64,000 nucleotides of DNA from Crotophaga sulcirostris (GCA_013397455.1 VYZB01000294.1:248001-312000); one strand, 5' to 3'. Counted from the first letter of the stretch, positions 22,711-36,235 are shown. Program-made: numbers and translations. The notes: generated from the sequence alone by a model not told the origin.

Positions 22711-25700
22711 GGTAAACTGCTACTAATAACTTTGTCATAACCCCAGCAGTGGGTCAACACAACATCAGACTGATTACAGTATTCTACTCCTGCATTTCCG
22801 AGGAAGAAGTAATAATTTTCTAATTTTTTCATTTAGAATTAAAAAGACAGCAAGCAAGGTTATGGTAACAAAACAACTGATGTGGTACCTGACACATCTC
22901 ACCCGTGTGAAAGCAGAGCCTCATCCTTCTACCTCTGAAGAGGCATTTTGGATGTTTGCTAACACTTGTGAAAGTGTTTTCTGTCCAGATCTGAACTGAA
23001 GTTACCTCAAATAGCACTTGTCACAAAAAGAACGCAGTATATGCCTTTCTAGGCCTGTAGATGAAGTTTAGGGAATATACAGTTGATGTCTAAAAAAACC
23101 AAACCTACAAGTATTCCCTCTCTAAGGAATTTTCTGCCTCACATAATATTCCTTTTGAAGACTGATACTAAACTGCTCCAAGAAGGCTCTTTCACAAATC
23201 CAATTCTCCTGGCTATTGACAACTCTCTTGTCATTCTCTTGCATCCTATCTTCAGTTACCCATCATTTCAAAACAGATTTAATTACATTCTGCCCTTCCC
23301 TGGCTATACAGAAAAAAGCTAGCCCTAGCTGTTTTCCCTGTTAGACTACTGTGAGACATACATATGGAAACATTTATATTGAAAGTATATGGTCTTGATA
23401 AGTGTGGGGTTTTAGATTTTTTTTAGTGGGTAAGGACAGACAGAGGGTGTGAAAAAAAAAGAAGACACATGAGACAGAAAGTAATACAGCTACTGCCTTC
23501 AATTTGAAACTCAAACCAGTTTGAAAATTAATTAAATCACGGACTGTAACTTTGTGTTGGTTTTCTTTTTTTGCTCTTTAAGGAATGGAAATAATAAGAG
23601 GCTCTGGGAAAAAGTACATTGACTTTATCCTTCAAATATACTTAATACATTATTTAACAGCTGTTGTATCTCAGCCTTATAGGCCCAAGATATGTACATT
23701 AACATCCACACTGGAGATAAAGCTACCTTTAATCTGTGGCAGGCAACTAGCAGGATCTACAGCACAACTTTAATGAACTCAAAGCATTTGTAAATAGTCC
23801 TTTTTTTTCGATTGCCTTTTAAAGAGTAAAGTAGCATGCAAACAAATGTTACATACCTTGTTACCTACCTTGTTAGCACACTACTGATGGGATTGTTTCA
23901 GATGTATTTAGAAGGAAAGAGACTTATTTCTCACAAGCCCATTGGCAGAGGAAATCTTTGACATTCACAGGGTTCTGATGTCTGATGAATATCCAGAACA
24001 AAAACATGCCCAGGCCAGCTCTCTGTTCTAGCTTAGCAGAAGGCAATGGGTCTGAGACAATTCATACTCTCAAGTGATGGTATTGGGTACCAAGTGCAGA
24101 CAAAGAAATTACCTCTATCTTGGCAGTGGTTCATCCCACTGTTCTGGGACCAAAGTATGTTAATGATTACAGGCAGTCTGAGATCAGGAGATAGCCTCAC
24201 ATTTTCCATTCAGGGGTTCAAATCTCACCCCTGAGGTGAATCAAACTCTGAGGATCCTTTGTATACAGATGGAAAAGTCAAATATCTTCATAAAGACATA
24301 GTGTCATTTAAGCTAATGTGCTTGTTCTCATATTTAGATGCTCTCAGATGGCTTCCTGTCATTTACTGTTTTCAAATAAATTTGTCCTGATGCACGGGCT
24401 GTACACGCAGTGCTGGCTTCATCCGCAGCTAAGAGTTTTTACTCTATTTTTCAAAGGTCATGGCAGCTCATGAGGGTATTGTTTACTCCTGAAACTGTTG
24501 TTTCACTGTTAAGCATCCTCTTTCCTTCCTCATTCTCAGCCGAGACATTGCAAGTAAAAAGAGATGCTGATGATCTGAGCTGTAGGACAGAACACACAGC
24601 AGGAAGGACACAATGTGGTTTGTTGCTCTGGATCCATGTTGAGTAGCTTCATTCAATTGTTTCAGAGTAAACACACTCTCCAACTTTGTTTCCCAAAATG
24701 TTTCCCAAAAGCTGCCTGATAGGACACACCCTGGCAAATTGCGGCTGTAGAGGGTGGTAGGCTCTCTTTGAAAATGTGACCAGCTGGAGTGTGTGCTGTG
24801 TTATATGTGAAATTCCTGGGCAGGATAGCCATGCAATGTTAGAGAAGCACTGTGATAAATTTATCAAGTGATAATGTAAACAGCATGGAAAAAATGTGTG
24901 CCATAGAGGAGAGCACAGGCACATTTGTTAGCTAGGACATTACTGACTGTTTGGAAACAAGACTGCAATACGTTTAAATCTGATCCAAAGACTTGTGTGT
25001 GTCCTCACTTTTATGCTCTACAGGTCATCCCACTGGAGTCAGTGAGACTGCAGAGTATGCAGTTAAATGCTATAGAATTATTTATCTTTGCAAGGATCGG
25101 GGTGCTAGGGGGTGAAATGTATTTGGGTTGACCTCCCAAATAGATCAGTAATGTAAATAGGCAGTTACTCCTAACACTTGTCAGGGATTAATCTGCCTAA
25201 GGAGAACCCTTACTTTCTCTGGTTAGCTTTACTATTTCTTTGTTGGTATTTGACTGACTTGTCACTTTGCTTAAAACAGTAAAAAATGTCAACTTGTCAG
25301 AAGCCAGAGAACAGTCTCACTTCTTTTAATTTGCTTGCTTTCAGTGTCAATTCACTTAGAAGTGTAAAGATTGAGACTCGTAGTATTTTTCTCCTGCAGC
25401 TGCATTCATATCACTATCCATAAACTCAATGCAGGTGAATTTCTCAGAAGGATGACATTTGAAATGTCACAGTTAGTCAAATTGCTAAACTGCAAGCATT
25501 AACAAGAAACAGTTACATAAACTCTCAAGCTCTAGCCAACTCTGCCTGCAGCAATTTTTTTGAATTCCTTTCTCTCCGTGTCTGTTGCTTCCCTAATTGT
25601 CTCTAACTTATAACTTTATAAAAATCACCAAAAATCTTCATTGCATCCTTATATTATACTGTAAACAAATGAGACTGTTAATTCACAGTTCTAGGTTTCC

Positions 25701-28700
25701 TTCCCAAGTTACAAGCGTTGCTTTCTTGCCATTGTTTTCCAACACTAACCTTCAGTGCCATTTGATTTTGATGGATAAAGAGTGATATTGTTTCCCCTTT
25801 TAACAAGCCGTTGTTCAGATCTGAAATGGGAAATATCCATGCAGGCAAATCCAGTGGGCCAAGCACACTGTGAATGTATAACTTGCTTCATAAAATAAAA
25901 CCTCCTTAAAGAAAGCAAAGGTAGACACTGTGCACACATGTACACATAAATACTAATACCTATATTTATATGTAAGTTTGTACACTAGTGTGCATACACA
26001 CACACAAATCAAATTAAAATTTACAATACTTCTAGTTTCCTCCTGTATTATTTTTGTTCATTTTGATAAAAGGGTTGACACAGGGAAGCAAAAGGATGCG
26101 ATAAATGAAGTCAACACAGAGAACCATTCCTAAACCTTAAAACCCCAGGGGCTTGATTTACTTTGAGAACTAGACTTGCACAAAGTGCAGAATGCAGAAA
26201 AAGATCTGAAGTAGCTGTATCCTTTCTTACCTCCATCCCAAGAGAAGCATATTTCTCAATGCCTTAACAAAAGTAAAGCCATGGTGTGACCCAGCTGGAG
26301 CCAATGGGGATCTTTGCAAGGATCTCAGCAGATTATGGATCAAGCTGCACATATATAAATATCTAGCACATGTAATTTTGTAAATTGCTTCTCCTGTTTT
26401 AATGACACAGGAGCATACTTCAGTTTTATGTAGCTCTTTTTTTTGTACAGATTGGGTGACTAGAAAACATTCTTTCATTGTTAGCCAAAGTTGATTTGTT
26501 TTTATTTTCTGTGTTCATCCATCTAGTCTCACCAGTAAAAGTCAGCAAAATGTATGCACCTTCTCCTGTGTGATAAATAACAAATCTGTTATGAAATCAA
26601 TACATTCCTCGACTATTTCTTCTGTTACCTAGTGGCATTGCTAATTGTGTTAATAATTATTTCAAACCTGTCTTGCTTTTTTTTAATGTGACAAAATATG
26701 ATGTAAAATGATCCTGTTAAACATGACACACTGTAATCCTCAGAAGTTAATTCGAGGCTACGCATTAGCATCAGAAAGCAATTAGCTATTTGAATTCAGA
26801 CAAATTGGTTGGGTCACAGTAAATCTACTCTAAAGAAGAGGAACTGAGTGAATTGAAGAGAAAATTCCCAGTCAGACTGCAGTAAATATGTAGTAAATCA
26901 GTTCTTGATAATTCAGGATGCACAGAGACAAAAAAATACTGAAGAATCTGGACAGGGAGTTTAAGTATCTATCCTAGCAAAGGCAGACATAGGAAAGGGA
27001 AAGGCTGGGTCGTTGAAAGGGCAAAAGCAATGATAGTACTTTTTCTGTCTACGTCATCATAAAGAAAAGAAAACATCAGTGATATTGATAGGAGAAAGGA
27101 GAGAAAGAAAGAAATATGGTTCTGTTATACACTGAACAGTGAATGGTGCAGCAAAGCTCAGCTATGTAGCAGAGAGACTATAACGGGTATGAAAGCCTGG
27201 ACTATTCATTTGGATGAGAAGATGACAAATTGCTAACAACATGAGACTTGCTCTTGCTCAATTGCATTTTAATAACATGAAAGGGCTCAATGCAACCAGA
27301 AAGAGGCACAGAACAGAAATTACCTTATAAAAAAATTGTCTGCCTCAGTGTCTGTTGCTGCTGAGCAATAGTAGGGGTAGAGATCATGATGCCCTTACTG
27401 TTTTTAACACAGTGGTATGAATGCCTGCATCCACAAGGATGTGGTTAAGGCAATAGACTGCCTGATTTCAGTATCTGGTTTTGTTGCAGATTCTGGACAA
27501 AGGATGCTGAAGTTGTCCAGAAACTGAGGTTTACAGTGGCAAATCCGGTAGCGGTCAGAGCTGCAGGAACTAGAGCGGAGCTTGCCTCTGGCCCAGCTTC
27601 AAAACAGAGTTAATGCACTTTCTTTCCATGGAGGTTCAGATCATGCCTTTATGTGTTCAGAGACAGAAGTTACTTAGTAATTGACTATAAAAATAGATAG
27701 AATAAAATGAAGGTGCAAAGGCTGTTTCCATCTTCCTTAATATATCACCTGCTTTCCCTGCCTCATTCTCTCCTTAAAACCTATACATAATAGATGTGGT
27801 AATGTTTCTAGTTTTCACTTGATATGAAGACTTTGGTGTTTAGTGTTTTGGATGCACAGGCTGCTGAAGTGGGGAGAGAAAAGACTGGGAGGTGGCCTGT
27901 ACCAGTTTCACTTTCTTTTTTTGGGGGGGCATAGAATTCTCACTGCTTTCATACTTGGTAAAGGAACACAGCAGGGGGTCACACCTGCCCAAACGCTGTC
28001 CTCCTGCAAAACACTTCCTCTGATGCAATATCCCAAACATTCTGGAAAGTAATTCTGCTGCAGACCCAGTCAGACATTCCCATCAGTGTGCAGAATCTGA
28101 ACAGCTTGTTAGCTTTCAGGGACTATCCTGAGACAGGAAATTCCATGCCTACAAGAAAGCTTTGGAGAAGCCTGAACTCTTTTCCTCCACACTGGCAGTG
28201 AATGAATGTGACTAAGCTAGATACGGTGCAACATCTATATCAAAATAAAAAGTTCACTACATGGCTTATCAAACCTTAGTTAAACCTGTCAACAACTGCA
28301 AGGACTAAAAACAACTGAAATTTCTATCTCTCCATGCTGAAAGTATTCTGTTGCCACATGTGAGAATGGTTTTTTCAGTTCACATTTCATTTACAGTATT
28401 ATCATACTAGAATGAATGAAAATCTGGACGACTGTGAAAAGGACAATAAAATATATGAAATATCAATTGCCGGCCAACAAAATGGCTCAGTTCTCCCTCC
28501 AGCTTCATGATGAACCTTATTTGCTAAACAGGGAGCATTCTGCCTAACATGAGAGACACAATTAAGCATTTTCCTCCCCTTCCCAGAGGTATTCAGGCTC
28601 CAGAGATGGTCCCGTATTTGAGGGGACAAGGTATTCCATGATGACGAAAAAGCTTTTGTCCGAAAGGCAGGGTCTAGGATAAAAGATGCAAAACCCTGTC

Positions 28701-31333
28701 ATGACTTACACCTCAGACAGTCCTGCTGAAGCTGATAAGATTACAGAGTGTAAAGCAGGGCAGAATGTGACCTCAAAGCAGCTTTTAATCTTCCATAAGC
28801 AAAAAACAGGAAGATATAAAGTTTTAAGTAATATTTTTCCCTGTTGTATCAATGGAGCTTATATCAACATAAGTGAGTTTTCATGATGAAGGAACAATCC
28901 ATGCTCAGGACTGAGTCCTCTAATAAAAAGTCACAGCAGAGCTGTCTGGTTACAGATGAATACCTCCCTATGAAGGTCAAATGTAAAAACTTAGCGCTTC
29001 AAGCAATGCATGATTTGTGACATTTCTTTGGTAATCTGGAGTCCACCTAATCAATGGCAATGAAATTTCACTCTAATGGTTCAAGCTCTGCACAATTTTT
29101 TCTTTGATATTCTCTCACTGCAATTTTTTTTTTTTAATGCTGGCATAATTCATTTTGAAATAACATTTCCATTATCGCACTCACACCAAGGTAGCCTTTC
29201 TGGGAAGGTTCCCTCCAAGCAGCAGAATAACGTGGTACTAATGGGATTACTCACAGGGTAGAGTTAAGCATTTATAGAAATCTTTGCGAGAGTGGGGTGT
29301 TAATTACCCTCTTGCATACCAGAACCCAAATAATGAAACATAATAGTGTACATATTTCCCCCAAAGTTTTCTGGACTCCTCCTGTTTAGAGTGTTGATGA
29401 CACAGGCAGAGCTCTGCAGGAGCTGGAGCTCCATTCACCGCCACTATTGTGTGTAATTCATGGAATTTTTTTGACACAAGCACAATACTGAGCAGTATCA
29501 AATCTGGAGATCTTAAAGTCACAATGCATCTAAAAAATGAAAACCCTACACTGAAAAATACTGTTTGTAAATTTCCCCTGTTAAAGTTCTGTAGTAAGAT
29601 TTTAATTCAAATTAGTATTCTGGCATGAAATAGAACATAATGGTCATTATTATTTAAAAGAGAAAATCCCCAAACAACTTAGATGGTTGTTTGGTCTGGA
29701 AATGAAAAAAAACTTCAAGTTTCCGCTTCAGGTTTCCTTCCTCCTCACACTCTGTTCTCTCCACCTCTCTATTTTAGAATGCAAAGGGAAGGAAGTGTGC
29801 AGGGACATATATCTGATCCTCTTTTATTATATATTTATCCTCTTTTATTGTTCTTTTTCTTGGACATGTATAAATTTTACTGAGCAGAAATTAATTTTCA
29901 ATAGACTTTTTTTTAAAAAACATGCTTTTGAGCAGTTCTCTGTATATTTTTCTTCCATCTCATCATCTCAGAGTGAACTGTTCTTTCTCTTAATATTGAC
30001 ATTCTGGGGAAAGTCAGTTAAGTGAACTTTTCATTGTGCAGATAAGAGAAGCAAGCTGTGGCATGGCAAGATTTTAACAATTATGAATAGTTCCATTCTG
30101 TGTTTTGCTTGTTACTCCCACATCCTCCCTCTTTTCAGTTCTGGACCAAGAGATGCCTTTTAAAAATCTACAGAGATGTATGAGTTCAGTTAGAAAAACC
30201 AGTGCTTAACAACTTGCACATCAGCGTTAGGCAAAACCAAGGAAGCATTCATATAGCCTAATGCAACATGGAAATCGGGTAATTACAGCCAGACACAACA
30301 TACACCAGCAATTGAAAAACATATTATGAGAGAAGGGAAAACTGTAGCAACAAATTATGTAAATAATCCATACAGCAGATATGCAAATGACTAAAAACAT
30401 ATTGTTTGCAGGCTCCTCACTGATTCTTGAGGGGATTGTTAACTGTGTATAAAATATGGAAGATTACTTCCAGGTCCTTTTCTCTATTGTATCATGCTTC
30501 CCATTGTCTCCTTAATTAACATGTTTCTCACACTTTCTTCTTTGTTTTCTTCAAATTGTTTCCAGCTAAGAATAAATGAAAACTATAGTCTAAACTGAAT
30601 TGTATGCCAGTTTCAATCAACAGGAAGCAAAGAAGAGAAAGTCAGCGCAATACCTTTACGTGCACTAAGAATTAATTATAATAACTGTCTCTATTCAATT
30701 GATCATTGTCATCACCTCTTCTGAAAGGAGGGAGAGGGGACTGAGGAGCTCTCATAGGACTGTGCCAGGGTCTATGCAAGACCTGGGAAATGCAAAGCAG
30801 CCTTTCTGCATTCAGAAGTGTAAGAAGCACTCCGGTTCCTAGGCAGAGCAGGGAGAGTGAAAGCCCATGCCTGGAGGATGTGTCAAAGGCTGGGATGGGA
30901 GCTGATCTGGGCAACAGGGGAAATTTCTCCTCTGGTGGGAATCCATGCCCAGCCCTCAAGACTAAATATTGTCCAATAGATGCAGGGGCAGGCCAAGCCA
31001 GCAGTATCACTGAGGCTGCCAGGAAGGCAACACTGAAGCACTTATGTCATCAGCCCACGGCACTGGTGGAGGGAGCGAGAGCAGGGGCACAGCTCTGCCT
31101 CTCTGAAAGAAGTTTCAGCACATTGAGCCAAGTATGGTCTATTTTGCAGATGAACTCTTAGATGACCATGACTGTACAGAGAAAGCACCTGAGTAGCAAA
31201 TTCTCCCACTCAAACTCAGCAGCGAAGAAAGAAAACACCAGCAAAACCCTCCCAAGACTCTGGCTGCAAATGATTTTTAAAAGCTGATGTGCAAATGTCA
31301 AGAAAAATGACATTTTAGAGCTATAAGATGCAA
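22711..31333. other. long unique noncoding stretch, no gene recognised
   Basis: I see no coding or RNA gene. Landmarks are a 7-bp-arm hairpin AACACTT/AAGTGTT at 22961-22978, a duplicated GTTTCCCAAAA at 24688-24711, a B-box-like hairpin at 24210-24234, an 11-nt (AC)n run at 25996-26006, a candidate conserved AT-rich block at about 26740-26830, a T then G run near 27913-27929, and T-runs near 29124. The 123-codon frame at 30790-31161 is the longest and lies in locally GC-richer sequence, but it is serine/alanine-rich without a recognised domain. Its antisense also stays open for 112 codons, so it is probably chance. Confidence 0.5.
24210..24234 (+). other. hairpin with Pol III B-box-like sequence
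   Basis: TCAGGGGT (24210-24217) and ACCCCTGA (24227-24234) form a perfect 8-bp stem. The sequence GGTTCAAATCT within it matches the tRNA/SINE B-box GGTTCRANYCC at 10 of 11 positions. I cannot find a convincing A-box upstream or a complete cloverleaf, so this is at best a decayed tRNA-derived SINE relic and may be chance. Confidence 0.25.
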
Positions 31334-31438
31334 CGCATTTCCTTCAGTGGTGCTGACTGACTAGCTATTCGTTGTCACGTAGCTAATTGCGTGCCAGCTG
31401 CTAATCGATGAGATCTGAAATACCATGTGTGCATAACG
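31334..31438. promoter_or_regulatory. CpG- and homeodomain-site-rich block, candidate enhancer core
   Basis: Six CpGs fall in about 100 bp of otherwise CpG-poor DNA. They accompany TAATTG, TAATCGAT, an E-box CAGCTG and a CACGTA in about 40 bp. Clustered homeodomain, Onecut-like and E-box sites with retained CpGs are typical of distal regulatory elements. No conservation or activity data are available, so this is inference. Confidence 0.25.
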
Positions 31439-33351
31439 GTTAATCCCAAGATTAAGAGAAAAAAAAAAGAAAAAGGCACAGAAAACATCCACTATCCCTA
31501 CGGTACTCATCCTCCAAGAGGTGTCCCATGTAAAGTAAATACTAAAATTGCATATGTGCCCTTTCTGGAGGATGTGAGAAAGACAGAAATTATAGTATGC
31601 TTTATACTAAATCTCTAAGTTTTTCCTTAACTAATAAACTCCTGAAGCTGCTCTCTGACAGACATTGCAGAGGTAGGAAAAAGGGCAGCTGAATCCCTCA
31701 GTGATCGTATAGCTTTAGATGCATTGTAGTTTTCCAGTTATCACAAAAAGACCATCCAAATGACTGCTGCCCTATGACTTAATAGATCTGTCAGACAGTG
31801 GGGACCGTTTGTGCTCATTTTGCTCTGATGGTCCAGAGTATCTGGGTGCAGACTGAAATCTTTCTGACTGGGCTGCAAATGGCTCTCAGAGCAATTTCAA
31901 GCTGAAATTATCCAGACATTTATCCAGACATTCTCAGGAGTGTATCAGCCAAATGGCTATCTCCCTGTGCAGAATTAAAAGCCTGAGACTGAACAGATTG
32001 TGTTTGGGAGAGTCAAAGGATATAGAACATACTCTTCTGTAAAACTGGAATGTAATTATGACTTCTGGGGCACAGTGAAAATAAATTATCACATTCATCA
32101 AATATTTCGAAAAATACTGGTTTTTATCCAGTACAATGGGCGTGCAACATTTCAGTAAACGCAACAGTGCAAATTCATACTGTCATAGCAGATATACTAG
32201 TTTGAATATCCACACCAAAACAAAGAGCCTGTTTTCATCTGCAGCTCATTTGCACGCTGTGCATTCCATAATGCATATTTTAGAGCAGAGCAGTATACCT
32301 CCCAAATATTTAGTAAAAGTTCATGAAATGAATAAACTTAAACAGCAAGTTGATCTGAGAGTTTCCTCTCTTGTTGATACATTTTTGGAGGGTGGAGGGG
32401 TATGAATTATACTTGACGCTATGCTGCATCTGCTCATGGTGCAATAGTTGGGTTGACTATGGGTTCACTGTTTGGGATTTTTTAAATTCAAGCATGCTGT
32501 GCTGAAGATGGAAAAGGCATAGGGAGTCTCAACAGACACCATCAGAGTCTGTTCCCTCATGGACTTAACACACATGAGGGGATCGGCTGGTAGGATCCAC
32601 TCAAGAAAACTTTGCTGCAGGTTTTGCATCTGAAATGTCTAGGAAATGCAGGGACATTTCTCTCTGGTGTTTTTCTTATGTGCTAGGGATTTACCAGTGT
32701 TTAAAGCACAGGACAGGCACTAAGAAGGAAATTAAATGATCCATCAGTGCCTATAACCTTCACTTTCTCCTATCTCCTGTTAACATCGAGACAATGATGG
32801 GCAGGAACAGCTCCGGAGCCTCTGAACAAGCACTTCATTTGACACCTCCATCCTGTGTCCTTCAGAGGACAAGATACAACTGAGTCAGAAAAAAATGATT
32901 TGCACTAAGGTGTTTTTGAATGAAGCAAAAACATTCATAGCTTGTGAAGAAATAATTAAATTATCTTTAAAACAAGCTAAAACAACTTCTTTCACCAAGG
33001 GTAATTAGAAAAGGAACAAAATTGCTCAACTTGCTCAGCCAGCACTGCCTGGCCCCATTTATAAGTCTTCCGTCTTCCCCGGGATGAACCTGTATCCACT
33101 GTTCCGCTCTTTGCTTTCCTCCTGATAGTGAATAATAAGCCTCAAGGACACAGGTGTGCAGTGCCATTAAAAATAGACAGCACTTTTCAAAACAGCCCCT
33201 AGAAGAATTTTATTACTGGAACGAACCCCTACCTGTGCTAGCCCATCCATTAAATACTCTGGTTTTCAGAAATGAAACCAGGCTCTTGGAAACACAGCTA
33301 TCCCCAAGCTGACACAGCCCCTGTTTTGAGAGGAAATGGACGCCAGTCAGA
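31439..33351. other. unique noncoding DNA with a perfect 12-bp tandem
   Basis: No gene is recognised. The tandem at 31909-31932 is described separately. An octamer-like ATTTGCAC and ATAATGCAT sequence lies around 32249-32277. Open frames at 31934-32405 on both strands show no domain. Confidence 0.5.
31909..31932. repeat. perfect 12-bp tandem duplication
   Basis: TATCCAGACATT is present twice in direct succession (31909-31920 and 31921-31932) without mismatch. This points to a recent local slippage or duplication event. Confidence 0.9.
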
Positions 33352-33462
33352 CCCTCCCTCCCTCTCTTCCTTCCTTGCTTTCTTCCCTCTTTCCTTCCTT
33401 TCTTACTTTCCTCTCTCCTTCCTTCCTTCCTTATTTCCTTCCTTTCTTCCTTCCATCCTTCT
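33352..33462. repeat. TTCC-rich polypyrimidine microsatellite
   Basis: About 110 bp is almost pure pyrimidine on the plus strand, built mainly of TTCC and CTTT units. Only a few purines interrupt it (a G near 33376 and single A residues). Such tracts are length-polymorphic and can form H-DNA. The minus-strand open frame across it (33213-33527), rich in K, E, G and R, is an artefact of the repeat. Confidence 0.95.
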
Positions 33463-36190
33463 GAAAATAAATGCACTGTGGACAACTTGAAAGAGAAAAA
33501 AAATGTAAACGCAGCTTTTGATAACATATATAAAGGAAAGCAAATTTATTGAGAGTAATAAAAGATGAAGAAAATCAATCACATAATATAATGTTTTGAT
33601 GTTTTGGTGACACCCTGTTATGGCTCAGACAAGAGCAGGAAACCGGTGTATTTCATATGCCATAGAAAACCAACAAAACAAGCTCAGAGATTTATGTTTA
33701 ACCTCTAAAGAATGGCATTTAGAATGCTGCAGCCTGCAAATGAGTCTCTTACAAAACTGCAGAGGGACTGAGTGGGAGGATTGCACAAAGGAACCAGAAA
33801 GTGATGGTCAAAGGGGAAATAAGCAGACTCTCGTACACAGAGCAGGAAATGGCTGGGGGGAGGAAGTGGGTTCGTTTTCTCTCTCCTTTTCATGTTTTTG
33901 AGAAAATCACTCAGTAATATTAATATCTGTGAAAAACAGTAAAGGAAGAAGATAGGGATCATCACATAACTGAAATATAAGATATCAGATAGCTGCATTT
34001 GCAGCTGGTGGAGATTATGTGTAACATATAACCTGTTGCCAATCCCTTTGATGAAACCAGTGCTCCCTTTACGCTACAATTACAAATAAATGAGGTGGTG
34101 ACCAGTTACCATTAATCTTCTGAAAATCACAAATGAAGGCCAACAGTTTTCTGTCAGTCCCCTCATGAAAATACAGTTAAGGTAAGATCAAAGCTCTGGT
34201 GTTATAGTAGGAATGGCTGATTTTGACCAAATATATTTGAAGCAGCAGAGAAATGAAGAATGAACGCAGGACTAGATTTAAACGGATATATCAGTGTGTG
34301 TGGCATAGGTGACATATCCAGGGCTCAGTGTAAATTTCCTCCAGCTCCAGAAGAACACCCTTTTCCAAAGCCTCCTCCTTTCCCCTCCTTCCTACCCCTT
34401 TTCTCATGAAGTCCAGTGTAAGAGCTGGGTTGGGTGATCCAAAAATATCTCAGATCCTGTCCTTCCCTGTAGACATCAGGGCTACAAGCAAAACCTTCCA
34501 TGCCTCTCTTGGCTTTGGTAATAACTTTTCTACAAACTTCTCATGAGATTAATATTCAAATCCTTCTGTTGCTCATAAACTGTATTCCCATTATGCTGGG
34601 AGGAAAATATATGTACAGAGAGAAACACCTGTCTGCCACCACCATCACAACAGTCTCTGCAAGAGATGGTGGAAGTAAAGCTGATACTCAGCCAGCATTA
34701 CCTTTACCTGCCAGGGAGGCTACTTCATAGCACTGCTGTTGTCAGAAAGACCAAAATGTTTCAGTAGTCGTTCCCCTCTCCATCTTGTTTTTCCTCTTAG
34801 AAGAACAACTTAGTGTTCAACAGCCTTATTCTTTTCATACCTCAGCACTGCAAGGGCAGGAAGCTTGGTTTGGCTGACCCACAACCAGCAGAGAAGAGGA
34901 AAAATCTCTGAGGAACTGCCAGCTGTCACAATTAGGTAAGTAAAGGAGATTGACAACCTCAGAGTGGGTTGTATGGACATCAGACGGGTGCCCAGTTTGA
35001 GTCATCTCCTGGCCTGAAGTCAGGGCTCCCACTCTAATCCAGCATGAGAAGTAACATCACCATGAAAAGCTGTTTATGGTGTCTGTAGTTTAAGTATTAC
35101 CAATCTGGATAAAACATCTGTTTTGGCCAAAGTGAACAGACCTGGGAGCCTGCCTGCTTTGGGACTGTTTATTTATTTATTTATCCATTCACTCTTTGAT
35201 TTTTTTTAATGGCAATCAAAAGCTCCACATATAGAAGCATAACCTAAAACTATATTTAAGTCTCTAAAACAAGCTGACAGCCAGAACTGCTGAGTGCCTG
35301 CAGTTCTCAATACAAACCAACTGATGTTTACTTGTTTTAAAGAGTAGCTTGGCATCTGTGGAATTAAAGTACTGGGAGGAAAGCTTCGATACCCAGTTCA
35401 TTCCACAACCAACCAACCAGAACAGAACCTGCAGAACAAGGGAAGGGGGGAAAGAGATGGCCACTGTTCACGAGGGTCTCTGCTTTTCTTCTATAACAGC
35501 CTCTTTTGAATCACCATAACACAGTGTCATCAAGTACTGAGATTCGGTGGCCCCTTTGCAAAACATAGGGTTATTTTCCCAAATATTTATGTTTTCAGCT
35601 GAAATCGTCTGTGCTTGATCTCTGACTGGAGCTACATTCTTGGAAGCAAAAGCAAAGTACTTTCAGCTGTTTGAAAGAACCTTAAAAAATGATTTTAGAA
35701 AAAAAAAGTCGTACATATTTGCATGTATTTTGCAAAGTCAAAAAACAAAATAAGGAATTAAGTTTGACAGCTGGCTTGGGCAATGCTTTCATGTAGATCT
35801 AGTGCCTTTGCTGGACCTGAACTAAAACAAGGGTCTGACAGAAGAAAGCATAGCTAGTGATAGCCTGAACACAAGTACACAGAAGACAGCATAGCAATCA
35901 AAAAGACAATCTGGCACCACAAGTGTGAGTTTTCCTGCCTCATACCCTCTTTTAGTCATGAGACAAGATGGATTAGTGGGATAGTAGAGAAAATAAATCT
36001 ACTAAACTTGAGTGAAATCAGTAGGAAGACCCAGATTAAATAAAGGTGAAGAAGGCTGGCACCAATCCCGGTTATTACCAAACCGAATAGAATGAACAAT
36101 TACCTGCATTAAGGAAAGTAAAGTATGTTCATAAAATAGATGCTGGAAAATTTGGAATTACTTTCTCAGGCTTGAGTCCATATTCCCTTT
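33463..36190. other. unique noncoding DNA, no gene recognised
   Basis: No supported gene. A short (TTTA)n microsatellite lies at 35168-35184, and a C/T-rich stretch lies at about 34330-34405. Open frames at 33620-33998 overlap on opposite strands and are rejected. Confidence 0.5.
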
Positions 36191-36235
36191 TAAACTGAGT
36201 GAAGAGATGTCACTCAGTTTAGCTACTGAGCTAAA
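36191..36235. other. two overlapping, mutually exclusive hairpins
   Basis: TAAACTGAGTGA (36191-36202) pairs perfectly over 12 bp with TCACTCAGTTTA (36210-36221) around a 7-nt loop. A second 7-bp stem, TTTAGCT (36218-36224) with AGCTAAA (36229-36235), shares bases with the first 3' arm, so only one can form at a time. The longer hairpin is too short for a typical animal miRNA precursor. No RNA family is recognised. Confidence 0.7.

Noticed and set aside
24180..24250. tRNA gene
   Set aside because: Only a B-box-like segment is present. T-stem pairing fails at two of five positions, and no acceptor stem, D-arm or A-box is evident.
27970..27990. Second CTCF-like GCAGGGGG sequence
   Set aside because: The highly constrained C after the G-run is replaced by T and the upstream CCA is missing.
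30790..31161. 123-codon plus-strand open frame in GC-richer sequence
   Set aside because: The overlapping minus-strand frame is also open for about 112 codons, which reflects composition. No known protein family is recognised.
33213..33527. Minus-strand frame rich in K, E, G and R
   Set aside because: Translation of a TTCC-type microsatellite, not a protein.
36191..36221. microRNA precursor
   Set aside because: A 12-bp stem of about 31 nt total is too short for an animal pre-miRNA.
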